In this document: positions 12,851-23,738 of the stretch, one piece after another
Layout: every line of letters starts with the position of its first letter
Numbering within the stretch: the first letter of the stretch is position 1
NCBI GenBank assembly: GCA_033439265.1
Contig: JAVTVX010000010.1
Location: 22,619,056 to 22,683,055 of the forward strand
Direction: 5' to 3'
DNA from: Dillenia suffruticosa
Lineage: Eukaryota > Streptophyta > Magnoliopsida > Dilleniales > Dilleniaceae
DNA length: 64,000 nt
Notes under the pieces: model-generated
What the model saw: the letters and a program-made list of their open reading frames with translations, nothing else
Told to the model about the DNA's origin: nothing
Database searches by the model: none
Translations under genes and position numbers: made by a program

Positions 12851-14570
12851 CTTCTTTTTTTTTTTTTTTTTTTTTAAGGGGAACATGTGAATTTCCTTTT
12901 TTATTTTTTATTTAAATTCTTTATTTATTTATTGTCAATACACATGAAAAACATTTTACAACACCGCAGGTGATGTTGACATGAAACAAAAGTCAAGTCT
13001 TGCATCCTCGAATAAAAGATGAAAGCATAGATTAGTTGGAAAATTTTTTAATTAAAGTAAAATTTAATTTTCCTTTTTTATTAAAAACTTAATTAATCTA
13101 ACCTTAATTTCTGTCGAGCTCGACATTTTCAAATGGGGCAAGTGTGTCCTGGGGTTAGAAAAAGTGATCATTTCGTGTGTATGGCTTATTGTAAATTATA
13201 ATCATAGGGTCAACGTTTAATTATTTAAGTAACCAAATATTAATATCTCATTTAAAATTTATGTATAACGAAAACAAATATTGTGAATGTTTTATCTCTT
13301 AAATATTTAACCTGATTTAAATTAAATTTAATCAAAATCAATTTAATTATCAAATATTGATGATTTATAAATAATAATAATAATAATAATTCATATATTT
13401 TTTCAAAATAGAAGAAAAGAAAAAAAAAGTGAATATAAAAAGTAGAAACATGTTTTACCATCAAAATTAGGAAAATTTTCTCCCAAAATATTTATTAACT
13501 TCTTTTCAAAATCTCAAACCCAGGAAAGAAGGTGTTAATATTGTTTTTATAACTTAATGTCTTTTCATATATGAAACCATGACAACTTAAAAAGATTTCA
13601 AAAACATAAAATATTAAATAAGAGTAAATTAATTCAAAACAATTTGAACTCAATATCTCTAACTTTTTTACTGTTCTGAACTTTGGAAAATAAAAAAGTG
13701 GGGCTGTTCACCCTTCCCCTTTTTCAATTTTTAATGGTTCTTTCCAACTTTATGCTCACTTAATTTAATCTTTTAATGCAAAATTTAAAATTCTTTTATT
13801 TTTTAATTATATTATCTATCAACACTACAAATTAATCGGTCCACAATCAAAACTGATTATAATTAATTAGTTTTAGAGAAAAAATTTTGAAATAACTTAA
13901 TTTTTAAGAAAGAGAAAATTATTATCTTTAAAATTTTAAAGAGAGAAAAATTAACTTTTTATAGAGAAAATTAATTAATGTGCTTATTTTTTAAAAAAAA
14001 TTAATTTTTTATTGAAAAAAAAAAACCTTGTTTGAACTAGTCTTCTCTCATCTCAATGACTCGGTCTGAACCCCTGGTTCCTATTTTGAGCACGAGAGAG
14101 AGATCGAAAATAGCTCGGCTCTTTGGAAAATGACCGTAGAATCACCTCGGACGAAAGGGTTATGTTTGTCGTGTGAATAATGTTTACATCCTACATTTCT
14201 CGAGGCCGTCCGAGGAAAATAATAAGGGAAACGAAGGAAAAAGGTCTAATCAAGAATTTTGTGGGAGATAGGTATCTGGTTGAAGAGCCCAAGGAATGGA
14301 CGGCTCTTTAAGTCAATACATGAACTTGAGGTCGGTTCAACGCAGCAGCACAAGCAACAGTAGCCGTAACGACACCTAAATCAGCGGAAAAACATTTTTT
14401 TTAAAAGATATATGTTGAAACAGTTTAGACTTTTTGGGGGGGGGGGCTGGGGATGGGGAGAGAGAGTACTTGGCTACGAAGTTGATTACATTGAGAGACT
14501 CTAAAAGAAGGGATCTTAAACGAGTCGGTCGGAGCAAATCAATGAAAATCGGGTGGTGGACGTGTCAAAG
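12850..14570. other. AT-rich intergenic DNA
   Basis: Nothing gene-like seen. There is a T tract at 12856-12876, an ATA repeat near 13372-13390, and a less AT-rich stretch at 14040-14400 without a recognisable frame. Confidence 0.5.
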
Positions 14571-14573
14571 GGC

Positions 14574-14578
<5 letters not shown>

Positions 14579-14617
<39 letters not shown>
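14579..14617 (+). repeat. (GA)n microsatellite
   Basis: Pure GA tract of about 38 bases. Confidence 0.9.
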
Positions 14618-14618
<1 letters not shown>

Positions 14619-15109
14619 GACCTGAATAAACAAACCGTCTCCATCTTGTCTTACCCTTAGAATGAAAGGACTTGAATCTAAGCTGATTTTCCTTATACGC
14701 GAGATTGATTTTTGTGTGAAATATAAAACGTTGATGCAATGGTTTCCCATAAGCCAAATATACTTGGTTATAATTCGATTGTCGACTGGTTGATTCTTTT
14801 TTGCCTTCATTCAGAAAAACTACCCAAGATATTATTCATAAATTTCAGTATAATGCAAGTGAGATTAGTTGCAATTTTGCAAAGGAAACAGAGAATTTCA
14901 TTGTAATAACCAAGGCAGAAGCTTGAATAAGTTGATGCAAACTGCTAAAAACCGACAGTTGGTGGTAACAATGGAAGCACTGTAGCGAAATTTGGATTGA
15001 TTTGCATAGGATCAATGGAAGCCGTGCACTGTACGATGATACATTCAAGTTTCCATGCGTGCCCTTCATGCTTAATATATTATGAACTGGGGTAGAGAAA
15101 ACTACAAAT

Positions 15110-15791
15110 TTAAGCCAAAGCATCCCACTGTGTTTTTCTATTCAGGTCAGGGTTCGCGCAACTGTTGTAAGCCCAAACTCTGACACTTCCTTTGCAGAGA
15201 AATCCGTTTTCTATGTCCACGGCCCCGTTGGTGTTGTTCCTATTCATGTGCTCCTCTAAGTAGTTTATCACCGCATGCCTATGACAATCAAGACACGGCA
15301 CACCAATCTTAAAACAAGCAATTGCACCACAAAAAAGAACCAAAGATGACATTTATTCACAAATTGATTTGCAGAAGCCAATCTTTAAACATAAGTCCGA
15401 GCCCCTAGAGAGAGTTTTTTCATGAAAAACAAACCTTGCATATATATTGAGTCCACAAGTCCCTTTGCACTAACTTTGTTCCTACCGCGTTACTTGCAAT
15501 CTCTGAACAAGGCAATGGACTTTCACCATCACAAAGGAAAGATCAAATCACTTGTACTGCTGGTTCAATCACTTGTGCTTCTCATGCGTCATCAGAGTTT
15601 CCTAAAACATGAAGCAGATAAGTCTGATTCAGTATGATACACAACTAAATGTGTTCTCATGACAGAATGACGATTTTGGTTAATGAAAACAACTTGGCAT
15701 ACACCAGCCATACTTGTTATGGCTTCAGTAGCATCGACATAATGTATATTCCATCCAAACAATGCTTCAAGTTGACTAAGCCTCCTCCTCT
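15110..15791 (-). CDS. Terminal exons of an unrecognised gene (or its remnant)
   Basis: I do not recognise the family. An upstream exon begins at 15791 after a strong acceptor (pyrimidine tract then TTGCAG) and reads RRRLSQLEALFGWNIHYVDA and onward. A last exon begins near 15284 after GTCATAG and reads AVINYLEEHMNRNN, ending ANPDLNRKTQWDALA and a stop at 15110-15112. Joining a donor near 15650 (GT|GTATC) to the second acceptor keeps the frame and gives about 100 residues. The compositional look is of real coding exons, not transposon. Intact ancestor exons should lie at higher coordinates. It could be a gene tail, a fragment, or a spliced non-coding transcript. Confidence 0.4.
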
Positions 15792-16189
15792 GCAAGATAA
15801 AAAAGAGTAATGTTCCAAGAAGTTCACAAAGATACATATCCATAGGGTTTTTTCATTTTCACCTAAAATTAGGAGATTAATGATCGATGGAGTAGAGCTT
15901 CTCTAAAGCTCGATTGAGGACTAATATCAACAGAAACTCAGAATTAATGTGCCTCTGACCCTAAAAAGAGTGGCAGCATCAAAATTCTTGACCATTCTTA
16001 ATATGTTTGTCTAACTAACCCAACTCACATAACTGGCAGAAAGGGTCTTTTTTTTTATTATTTTTATATTTTTTACAAAGACGTGACCCGAAAAACGACA
16101 ATTAAAACTCGCTTGTGCTCACTTGGTGAAAAACAAGTCTTCATGTATTTAGTTTCAACTTTCCAATCGCTTCTTGCAATAAAACCTTG

Positions 16190-16405
16190 TGCAGGTTTTC
16201 CTCAGGTGAATTAGGAATTGCCTTTCCTAGCATATCATTTCCTGCATTTGCTGATAATGGAGGGCAGGAACATTGGTTGGATAGTTTTCTTGATGTTTCT
16301 CTCCTTTGAAATGGTCAAATTCTATAAACTTCTCAAATTCTCCGACACCAATGGCTTGTCGTAAGCCTCGAGTATAATCAACGTAACAACAACAACAAAA
16401 ACAAT
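16190..16405 (-). other. Possible further exons of the same unrecognised gene
   Basis: On the minus strand this stretch contains a frame reading GLRQAIGVGEFEKFIEFDHF and, after a possible acceptor (CCATTATCAG), another frame reading ANAGNDMLGKAIPNSPEENL. It lies directly upstream of the exons at 15110-15791 in the same direction. A TTG-rich run at 16383-16405 (minus strand) could be a retroelement tail. No family is recognised. Confidence 0.25.
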
Positions 16406-16444
16406 AACCTAAGTTATACATCTTAATTATATATGGTACCAAAA

Positions 16445-16562
16445 AAATAAAACTCTTAGGAGACCCACCCCATAAAATGAGCCCTATAACGATCGATCCA
16501 AATTAGTCGGAATGAAACTCTGATATTGGGTGGTGGTTAAACCGTGATACAAAAAAAAGTAC
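16445..16562 (+). repeat. Truncated copy of a tRNA-derived SINE
   Basis: The segment matches the 3' half of the SINE at 49930-50160 in opposite orientation. Shared landmarks are the GGGTGGTGG motif and an A-rich tail (16551-16558). The tRNA-like head is missing here. Confidence 0.55.
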
Positions 16563-17114
16563 TACACTATCTTAATTATACATCTCGGATTTAAATTTTA
16601 AAAATAAAAAAAATGAGATTTGAAAAAGTCAATCTTTTAATAGATCTTATAGTACTCGAATCAGATTAAACAAATAAAATTCGAATACTAATAATGAAAA
16701 CCATAAAGAGAAATGGGCCAAGTCGGGTAACATCCGGACTTGTTGAGGATTGGAAATACAAATACAAATGCATATATTGGTAATGGGCGGAAAGAATACT
16801 AAATTTTTTAATCAAAATTTTAGTTTAAATTTTAAAGATAAAAAAATTATGTTGAGAGAGTTATTCTCAATAAATGGATATGATAATAGTTTAAATTGAA
16901 TTAATCAAGAGTATTGGGGAAAGAAAAAAAGGTAACTGTTTCGAGGTTAAATTGGATGGTTGTTTTCTTACTTTTGTAGCAAAGAGGGAAAGGAACAGTT
17001 ACTTTATAGCAAAAGGTGGGGGCATTGTCGTCGCGAGGTCTCCAATTATTCGAACAAATCTTGGGTTTATCTGGGAGCAGCCCAACGCATTGTCATCACA
17101 TGCAATAATATGGA

Positions 17115-17315
17115 ACCACCGTCTCTAATTTTTTTTTTTTTTTTATCGTCGACGTTTAGATTTTATTCGATTAATTCGATTTGAATACGATAAAATCTAT
17201 TTTTAGAATTGATTCTCTTAAATCCTTTTTTACTATTCTTAGAATTTAAATTCAAGATCTCTAATTAAAGGTGTAAAATGTTCGATCATTCAACCCAAAA
17301 AATTTGATATCTCTG
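17115..17315 (-). repeat. SINE, same family as 17820-18011
   Basis: A poly(T) run at 17129-17143 marks the tail in minus orientation. The head at the right end, read on the minus strand, resembles the SINE at 17820-18011 (a CAAATTTTTTGGGTTGA-like start and a CTTGAATTTAAATTC stretch near box B). It has diverged from that copy. Confidence 0.6.
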
Positions 17316-17819
17316 ACTTTAATTTGATTCAAAGGCATGGCCAGACCCGATGGATCCAAGTGTAAATTAGAATTCTATTTTTCCAAACTTATAATCCAAA
17401 CTTACTATGTGAACGTTGAAGAAGTATTTTCAATTGTAATTTCTCTCTTCTAAGAAATTTTCAGGCTATAAACAAATCAATAAAAAAAAAAAGCATGCAA
17501 TTCGATTCTAAAAGGGTATTATTCTAATTTTCAAAAAGCTTAAGAAATTATAATTTAAGAGTCACTTTTTTATTTTAATCTTGAAATTAGTTAAAACACC
17601 AGAAGTCCATTTAGAGATATCAGAGACGGTGAAACTCACACAGTCCCTGCAGGATACCGCAAATGGCATAAAAAAAAAAATGGGAGAGGTTCTACAAATG
17701 CGTGGATGAGAGTACAAACTTTGTCCTAATCAAGACGTTAAGAGACATAAAAAGTCAAAAAACATGGATTATCTCTCCTTTTTTATCAAGAAAGAGATTG
17801 TTCCCTTTGGGCTTCTTGT

Positions 17820-18011
17820 GTATTTTTTTTTTTTTTTAGTTTTTATTATCGGTATTCGGGTTTTACCCGAATAATCTGATTCGAGTACTGTAATATCCAT
17901 TTTTAGTGTTGATTTTCCTAAATTCTTTTTTGCTATTTCCAATTCTCAAACTCAAGATTTCTGATTAGCGAGTAGAGTGATCCTCCACTCAACTTAAAAA
18001 AGTTTGGTGCC
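17820..18011 (-). mobile_element. 192-bp SINE inserted in the UGT pseudogene
   Basis: Flanked by an 11-bp direct repeat with one mismatch (GGGCTTCTTGT at 17809-17819, GGGCCTCTTGT at 18012-18022). The duplicate pseudogene at 45990-46010 lacks the insert, which gives an empty site. On the minus strand it has a tRNA-like head (box A-like AAGTTGAGTGG) and ends in poly(A), seen as poly(T) at 17822-17836. Confidence 0.8.
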
Positions 18012-18255
18012 GGGCCTCTTGTTCAAGAACCTCCATGCAAACAAGAGGATATTGTGATCATTGATTGGCTAAACAAGAAGGAACCTTCCTCTACGGTGTT
18101 TGTGTCCTTTGGAAGCGAGTATTTTCTCACCACGGAAGAGAAAGAAGAAATTGCTCATGGGCTTGAGCTTAGCAATATTAATTTCACATACGTTCAGATT
18201 TCATGGGGATGAGAAGATTAGTGTCGAATTGGACTATCTAAACAGGATCGGAGAC

Positions 18256-18274
18256 TGCACAAAAAAAAAAAAGG
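18256..18274 (+). mobile_element. Poly(A)-only micro-insertion
   Basis: Nineteen bases containing twelve A's lie between two copies of AGGATCGGAGAC (18244-18255 and 18275-18286). The related pseudogene has a single AGATCGGAGAC without the insert. The structure fits a minimal LINE-driven insertion of a poly(A) end. Confidence 0.7.
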
Positions 18275-18357
18275 AGGATCGGAGACATAGGACTGATTCT
18301 GGAAGATTGGGCTCTACAGGCCCAGATTCTTTGGCATTCTAGCCTAGGTGGGTTTGT

Positions 18358-18447
18358 CCTTCTTTTTCGGGATACCGGGCTCGAACCGTGGCGGTCAGGC
18401 ACACTAAGATTCCTTCCCCAGTGTCACATTTGATGTTCGAGCTTGGG
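18358..18447 (-). mobile_element. 90-bp tRNA-like SINE with 18-bp target duplication
   Basis: A perfect 18-bp direct repeat, TAGCCTAGGTGGGTTTGT, flanks it (18340-18357 and 18448-18465). On the minus strand there is a box B match (GGTTCGAGCCC) and a short A-rich 3' end. The paralogous site near 46305-46325 is empty. Confidence 0.85.
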
Positions 18448-18796
18448 TAGCCTAGGTGGGTTTGTGAGTCACTGTGGTTGGACCTCATCACTAGATGGTA
18501 TTATTTTTGGGGTGCCATTTATAGCCATGCAACGAATCTTGATCAGCCGTGGAATGCCAGGTTGCTAGTGGAATGTGGGGTTCGCTTGGAAGTGAAGACA
18601 GATGAGGAATATAAGTTCAAGAGGGACGAGATAGGGAAGGTGACCAGACAAGTGGTGGCGGAAGGAGAGGAATTTAGAATGAATGCTAAGGAATTGAGTG
18701 CGACCACGATACAAAAAGGGGATGAAGAGTTGATGCTGCCATTGAGAAATTGATAGAGCTTGCCGGAGAATCAAACCCAATGGAAGTTCTCTTACT

Positions 18797-18890
18797 CTTT
18801 TTTTTTTTTATAAGGATTTGATCATAAAATCACTAGATTGAGAGCATTTATACCACTAAACTGTCATTCAGAAGAAAGTTTTTCAACTCA
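18797..18890 (-). repeat. Small SINE-like insertion
   Basis: Present here but absent from the paralogous position near 46660. On the minus strand it has a box A-like CAGTTTAGTGGTATAA and ends in poly(A), seen as poly(T) at 18799-18809. A related piece lies at about 47155-47225. Confidence 0.6.
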
Positions 18891-19763
18891 TTGTCTGACG
18901 CTTTTGTTCTCTTCCTTGATTTTGAGCATGAAAATCGAGAACAAGTGGAATAAGTGACTAGAGTGCTAGTGTCATATACATGTGGCAGCACCGGCAGTCT
19001 AGGGGTCCTGGCAAACGTAGAACTACCCGGAAACTTTTAAGTTCAATACGTATAATTTTAAAATTAAAACCTTAAAAATATTATTTGTACCTAAAAATTA
19101 TTATTTTTACTTCTTAAATTATAATTTCAAATATATATTATATTTTATTTATAATAAATAAATATAAATTTTTAATTTGAACCAACATTCGAGGTTATAA
19201 TATATAGCAACTGTCGATCGTCTTTCTTGGTGTTGTCTTCATCACCTAGAAATTGTTCCACGGAATCAACTACAGAAGGAATCTCTATTTTTTCTTGCCG
19301 GAAAAAAAAGGAGAATAATGCACAAAACCATCCAACAAAAATAAATAAATAAAAAACTTTTAGCTGCTAATGCTTGAAAAAGGAAAAACTACATCCACAC
19401 AACAAAAGTAAAATCCTTGTCATCCCATGTTACGTGATAAAAACAAAAACAATACCCAATTCATATAATTAATATTTATAAAATATTATGCATTAAAATT
19501 AAATTAATTATTGAAATAACAAATCAATAAATTTTAATATTTTTTATATTATTTTTTGTTTTTAATATAGTATTAAAGTTATATTCAAAATTTTTTTATC
19601 ACCATATTAGAGACGCCGTCAACTATGCGTATATCTCCAAAAAAACGAATGATCTGTTTTAAAAAATTATTCTTTAATATGCATCAATATATTATTTAGG
19701 GGGATTAAACCACCTATATTGTTTGGCGGAATTATGGCTCACCCATACTAAACCCCAACAGCC

Positions 19764-20709
19764 GAGACATGTTCCAAAATGATCCAAAAAAAAAAAAATT
19801 TTTTTTAAAATAACCCCAACTCAAAAAAATTTCCCCAAATAACCCCAATTTGTCGCTTTTTGGAGACGCGACATGTGTCGCGTCTCCAAGACGCGACAAC
19901 CCAAATTCCAGAGAGAGAGAGAGGGAGGGAGAGGAGTCCGCGGGGGGGGAAGGAGAGAGGGGAGGAGAGCGGCGGTGGAGGGAGGAGCGCTGCGGGGGGC
20001 GGCGGGGGGAAGGAGAGAGAGGGGATGACCGCGGCGGGGTGCGGAGGGGGGAGGGAGGGAGAGAGAGAGGGGAGAGGGCCACGGAGGGGGGAGGAGAGAG
20101 AGAGAGGGAGGGCCGCGGGGGGCGGAGGGGGAGGAGAGAGAAAGCGGAGGCCGCGGGGGGCGGAGGGAGAGGAGAGAGACAGCGGAGGGGGGAGGGAGAG
20201 AGAGAGGGAGGGCCGCGGGGGCCGGAGGGGGGAGGGAGGGCCGCGGGGGGGCGGAGGGCCGCGGGGGGCGCCCCCTCCGCCCCCCCGCGGCCCTCCCTCT
20301 CTCTCTCCCTCCCCCCTCCGCTGTGTCTCTCTCCTCCTCCTCCGCCCCCCGCGGCCCTCCCTCTCTCTCTCCCTCCCCCTCCGCGGCCCTCTCCCCTCTC
20401 TCTCCCTCCCTCCCCCCCTCCGCACCCCGCCGCGGTCCTCCCCTCCGCCGCCCCCCGCCGCGCTCCTCCCTCCCCCGCCGCTCTCCTCCCCTCTCCTCCC
20501 TCCCATCCCCCCGGTGGACTCCTCTCCCTCCCCCCCACCTCTCTCTCTCTCTCTCTCTCTGGACTTTTGGGTTGTCGCATTTTGGAGACGCGACACAGTG
20601 TAGCGCATTTCCAAGACGCGACAAATTGGGGTTATTTGGGGAAATTCTTTTGGGTTGGGGTTATTTAAATTTTTTTTTTTTTATTTTAGGTGATTTTGAA
20701 ACATGTCTC
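19764..20709. mobile_element. GC-rich foldback element, Mutator-like (non-autonomous)
   Basis: A 946-bp palindrome between 10-bp direct repeats CCCAACAGCC (19754-19763 and 20710-20719). The ends read GAGACATGTT(C/T)CAAAAT on both strands. Inside lie AACCCC-type stretches, then CGCGAC hairpin motifs, then long arms of GA- and CGCGGGG-rich sequence that mirror as CT- and CCCCGCG-rich sequence about an axis near 20270. Long terminal inverted repeats with 9-11-bp target duplications are typical of Mutator-like elements. No transposase is present. The open frames inside are side effects of the biased composition. Confidence 0.75.
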
Positions 20710-20719
20710 CCCAACAGCC

Positions 20720-22300
20720 ATCAATTAAAGGTTATAGCCTAATTTAGGTTTTTTTTTGCGTCATTTGGGTCTACAAAAATGGGCGTTTGCTGGGCTCTCC
20801 AATAAAAGGGAAACTCAACACGACAACCACTATAGCTAATTTATTAAATATTATCATTATTAAAGCTACCTGTTATAAAAATTTTATTTTGAACTATAAT
20901 TTTTTTTTTTTAAAATCAATCCCACTAAACATGATATATTAGAAGGAATTATTTGGTTGGATGAGCATGTGTGATCCGTTCTTTCAGTAAAAATAATATA
21001 TTTTTTAACTTTATATTAAGATTATAATTTATTTTGTTTTATGTGAATGAGAATTAAGTAATTCTTTTCTCACAGGATAATTTAACTAATAATAGATAGT
21101 CACAAATTCCATTTTATTCAAAAACTTAAATCACCATGTGGAGCAAGCAATGCACTCCTTCCCTCCAATGGAAGAGCTACCCAGTCCGTGTCTGTCAACA
21201 TTTCATAGCCAAGTCCATTATGTGGGGAATATTATTGTGTTTATCTTTTGGTTCTAGTTTGATTTTCCTTTAATGTGATAGGATAGAGACAAAAAAATTT
21301 GAATTTCCAACTTTCTCATACGGTTCTGCCATCGGTGGGCGTCTGTCCAAATGCCGTGGTCCAAAAGAGGGGATCACAAGAGAACCTTGCGCACACCACT
21401 GGCCAAGTAGGTGTTTCATAAGATTAAGAATGGAAGAACAAAAAATTCCAATGGCTCTGATGCCTTGAATGCATGAAAATGCCCCGCGACAAAAGGAGGA
21501 TATCGGGTCGGCATTAAGTTTTCAATTGAGCTAGCTCATATCACATGTTTTGGACAATTGAAATCTTGTGTTCTTGATATTTTGTATATGTTTTTTCAAT
21601 ACATCAATTTTATTCCTCTTTCCGATAATGGAAGTAAAAGAAAATCTTATATCTATTTATTAATCTGGGCAATTATTTCCATTGCACTTGTACTTTTTAC
21701 AGGCGAAGCCGTTGTGTCTTGTCATGTGCTAAACCTATTCCTTCAAGGACACAATTTGGGCGGCACCTGTAGAGAGAGATTTGACGAGTTGTCCCCTATG
21801 CCAGAATAAGACTGTAGTTTTGCCCACGGGATCACTTAATAGTAGGTTGAAAATTGAGTTTTGAGTTGCAATTGTCAAGCCTTTGACGAACCAAACCAAG
21901 TTTCCTTCCCAAGAATTTGCTCCTCCTTGAATTGCCTAGTATTAGGCTCCCTTTCTAAAGATTAGTGACCCCACGCCACTTTAAATGTCATATCAAGGTC
22001 ATCATTTTCGTTTAGGCTTATTAATGGGGCTAAAGACTTCTGGTACTTCAGATGAAACCTACTATTTCACAGTGGTCATAAAACTAGAGAGCTCCCAAAA
22101 AAAATACTACATCAGAATTAAGAATTCAAAAGAAGCTTCTTCCTATCTTGTTCCATCCCCTCACCAAACATCCAATTTAATATATCAAAAAATAAATAAT
22201 TAATCAAAGTTGCACGTGGCCTCCACTTGTTTCTCAAATTTTCTTATACATATTTTGTTGTGTGACAAAATGACCCCTACCATTTTGACCCTCTAGTGCT
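20720..22300. other. UGT upstream region, no gene seen
   Basis: No gene. The part 21600-22320 occurs again, inverted, at about 51845-52570. The part 21010-21170 occurs in the same direction at 49385-49545. Confidence 0.7.
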
Positions 22301-22306
22301 TTTTCC

Positions 22307-22314
22307 TATATATA
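22307..22314 (+). promoter_or_regulatory. TATA box of the UGT gene
   Basis: TATATATA lies 50 bases upstream of the UGT start codon in a CC...CCC setting. The same box is preserved in the inverted copy at 51845-51852. Confidence 0.7.
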
Positions 22315-22364
22315 CCCACAATCTCGAACCAAACTAAAGAAGAGAGTAAGGAGAAAGAAAATCC

Positions 22365-23738
22365 ATGGAGACCAAGCAGCGGAGAACTAGTATACTCATG
22401 TTACCATGGTTGGCTCATGGTCACATCTCTCCTTTCCTAGAGCTAGCCAAGAGACTTGCACAGAGAAACTTTCTCATATACTTTTGTTCATCCCCAGTCA
22501 ATCTAAATCCCATCAGAGAAACCGTTCCAAGCAAATTCACATCCTCAATTCATCTCGTAGAAATCCATCTTCCTTCGTTTCCGCAACTCCCTCCACGCTA
22601 CCACACCACAAAAGACCTCCCACCACATCTCATGCCAACTCTCAAAGCTGCCTTTGACCAGTCAAAGCCTTCATTTGATCACATCCTTATAACTCTCAAA
22701 CCCAACTTAATAATATATGATTTCCTACAACCGTGGGCACCGCAAGCGGCTTTAGCACAAAAAATAAATTCTCTTCTTTTCTTCGTCAGTGGTGCAGCTT
22801 GCTCTTCCTTCCTTTATCACATAATCAAGAATCCAACCACAGAATTCCCTTTTCCGGCACTAAATTTGCCGGATTCTGAATACAATAAACTTACCCAGTT
22901 CTTGCATATCCCTGCAAATGGTCTCACAGATTGGGAGAGGTTTCTCACATGCATGGGTGAGAGTACAAACTTCGTCCTAATCAAGACATCAAAGGAAATA
23001 GAAGCCAAGTATATTGATTATCTCTCTTCTTTGAGTAATAAAGAGATTGTTCCTGTTGGGCCTCTTGTACAGGACCCATCAAGCAAACACGATGATGAAA
23101 AGATCATTGATTGGCTAAACAAGAAGGGACCTTCCTCTACAGTGTATGTGTCATTCGGAAGTGAGTATTTCCTCACCAAGGAAGAGAGAGAAGAAATTGC
23201 TTATGGGCTTGAGCTTAGCAATGTTAATTTCATATGGGTCGTTAGATTTCATGGAGATGAGAGAATTAGTGTTGAAGAGGCCTTACCAGTGGGCTTCTTG
23301 AACAGGGTTGGTGACAGGGGATTGGTTGAAGAAGGTTGGGCTCCACAGGCCAAGATATTGGGCCACGTGGGCCTTGGTGGGTTTGTGAGCCACTGTGGTT
23401 GGAGCTCAACACTAGAGGGTATAACATTTGGCACACCAATTATAGCCATGCCCATGAATCTTGATCAACCATGGAATGCGAAGATGGCAGTGGAATGTGG
23501 TGTTGCTTTGGAAGTGAAAAGAGATCGAAATGGCAAATTTAGGAGGGAGGAGATTGCAAAGGTGATAAAGCAAGTGGTAATGGAGGAAGAAGGAGCGAGA
23601 ATTAGAAACAAAGCAAGGGAATTGAGTATGAGGATGAGACAAAAAGGGGATGAAGAAATTGAAGTTGCAGTAGAGAAATTGATGCAGCTTGCACCTGCAA
23701 CAGAACCAAATGCATTGAAAGTTCCCCAGTTGAACTAG
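22365..23738 (+). CDS. UGT94-like UDP-sugar glycosyltransferase (branch-forming type)
   Basis: Single-exon frame of 457 aa, the usual length for plant family-1 UGTs, which are cytosolic. It transfers a sugar from a UDP-sugar to a small molecule. The N-terminus (WLAHGHISPFLELAKRL) is characteristic of UGT94-type enzymes, which add a second sugar to an existing glycoside of flavonoids, crocetin, lignans or triterpenes. Catalytic His20 lies in the AHGH motif and the partner Asp is probably Asp119 in IIYDF. The 44-residue PSPG box runs from Trp325 (WAPQAKILGH) to Gln368, with HCGW at 343-346. A final Gln is commonly linked with UDP-glucose use. The start ATG lies in an ATCCATGGAG context just behind a TATA box. 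No break is seen. The acceptor cannot be read from the sequence. Confidence 0.93.
   Translation: METKQRRTSILMLPWLAHGHISPFLELAKRLAQRNFLIYFCSSPVNLNPIRETVPSKFTSSIHLVEIHLPSFPQLPPRYHTTKDLPPHLMPTLKAAFDQSKPSFDHILITLKPNLIIYDFLQPWAPQAALAQKINSLLFFVSGAACSSFLYHIIKNPTTEFPFPALNLPDSEYNKLTQFLHIPANGLTDWERFLTCMGESTNFVLIKTSKEIEAKYIDYLSSLSNKEIVPVGPLVQDPSSKHDDEKIIDWLNKKGPSSTVYVSFGSEYFLTKEEREEIAYGLELSNVNFIWVVRFHGDERISVEEALPVGFLNRVGDRGLVEEGWAPQAKILGHVGLGGFVSHCGWSSTLEGITFGTPIIAMPMNLDQPWNAKMAVECGVALEVKRDRNGKFRREEIAKVIKQVVMEEEGARIRNKARELSMRMRQKGDEEIEVAVEKLMQLAPATEPNALKVPQLN

Larger units (their letters stand above)
17645..18775 (+). pseudogene. 5'-truncated UGT94-like pseudogene, copy 1
   Basis: Closely related to the intact UGT at 22365. 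Homology starts at the codon matching its residue about 180 (the ANG motif) and runs to the C-terminus, so the N-terminal acceptor-binding half is absent. Seen: the FGSEYFLT-like strand, a PSPG region with a WALQAQILWHSSL-like start, and the HCGW-like motif (about 18470-18482). The frame is destroyed by changes near 18200, by a SINE at 17820-18011, by a poly(A) insert at 18256-18274 and by a 90-bp SINE at 18358-18447. The related copy at 45850 starts at the same point, so the truncation is older than the block duplication. Confidence 0.9.

Noticed and set aside
14434-14810. Small frames with ERERER or SLSLSL runs
   Set aside because: Translations of the GA/CT microsatellite.
19732-20742. Several overlapping long open frames rich in Arg-Gly-Glu and Pro-Ser-Leu on both strands
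   Set aside because: They arise because GA-rich and CT-rich palindrome arms lack stop codons in several frames. No domain is present and all frames look alike.
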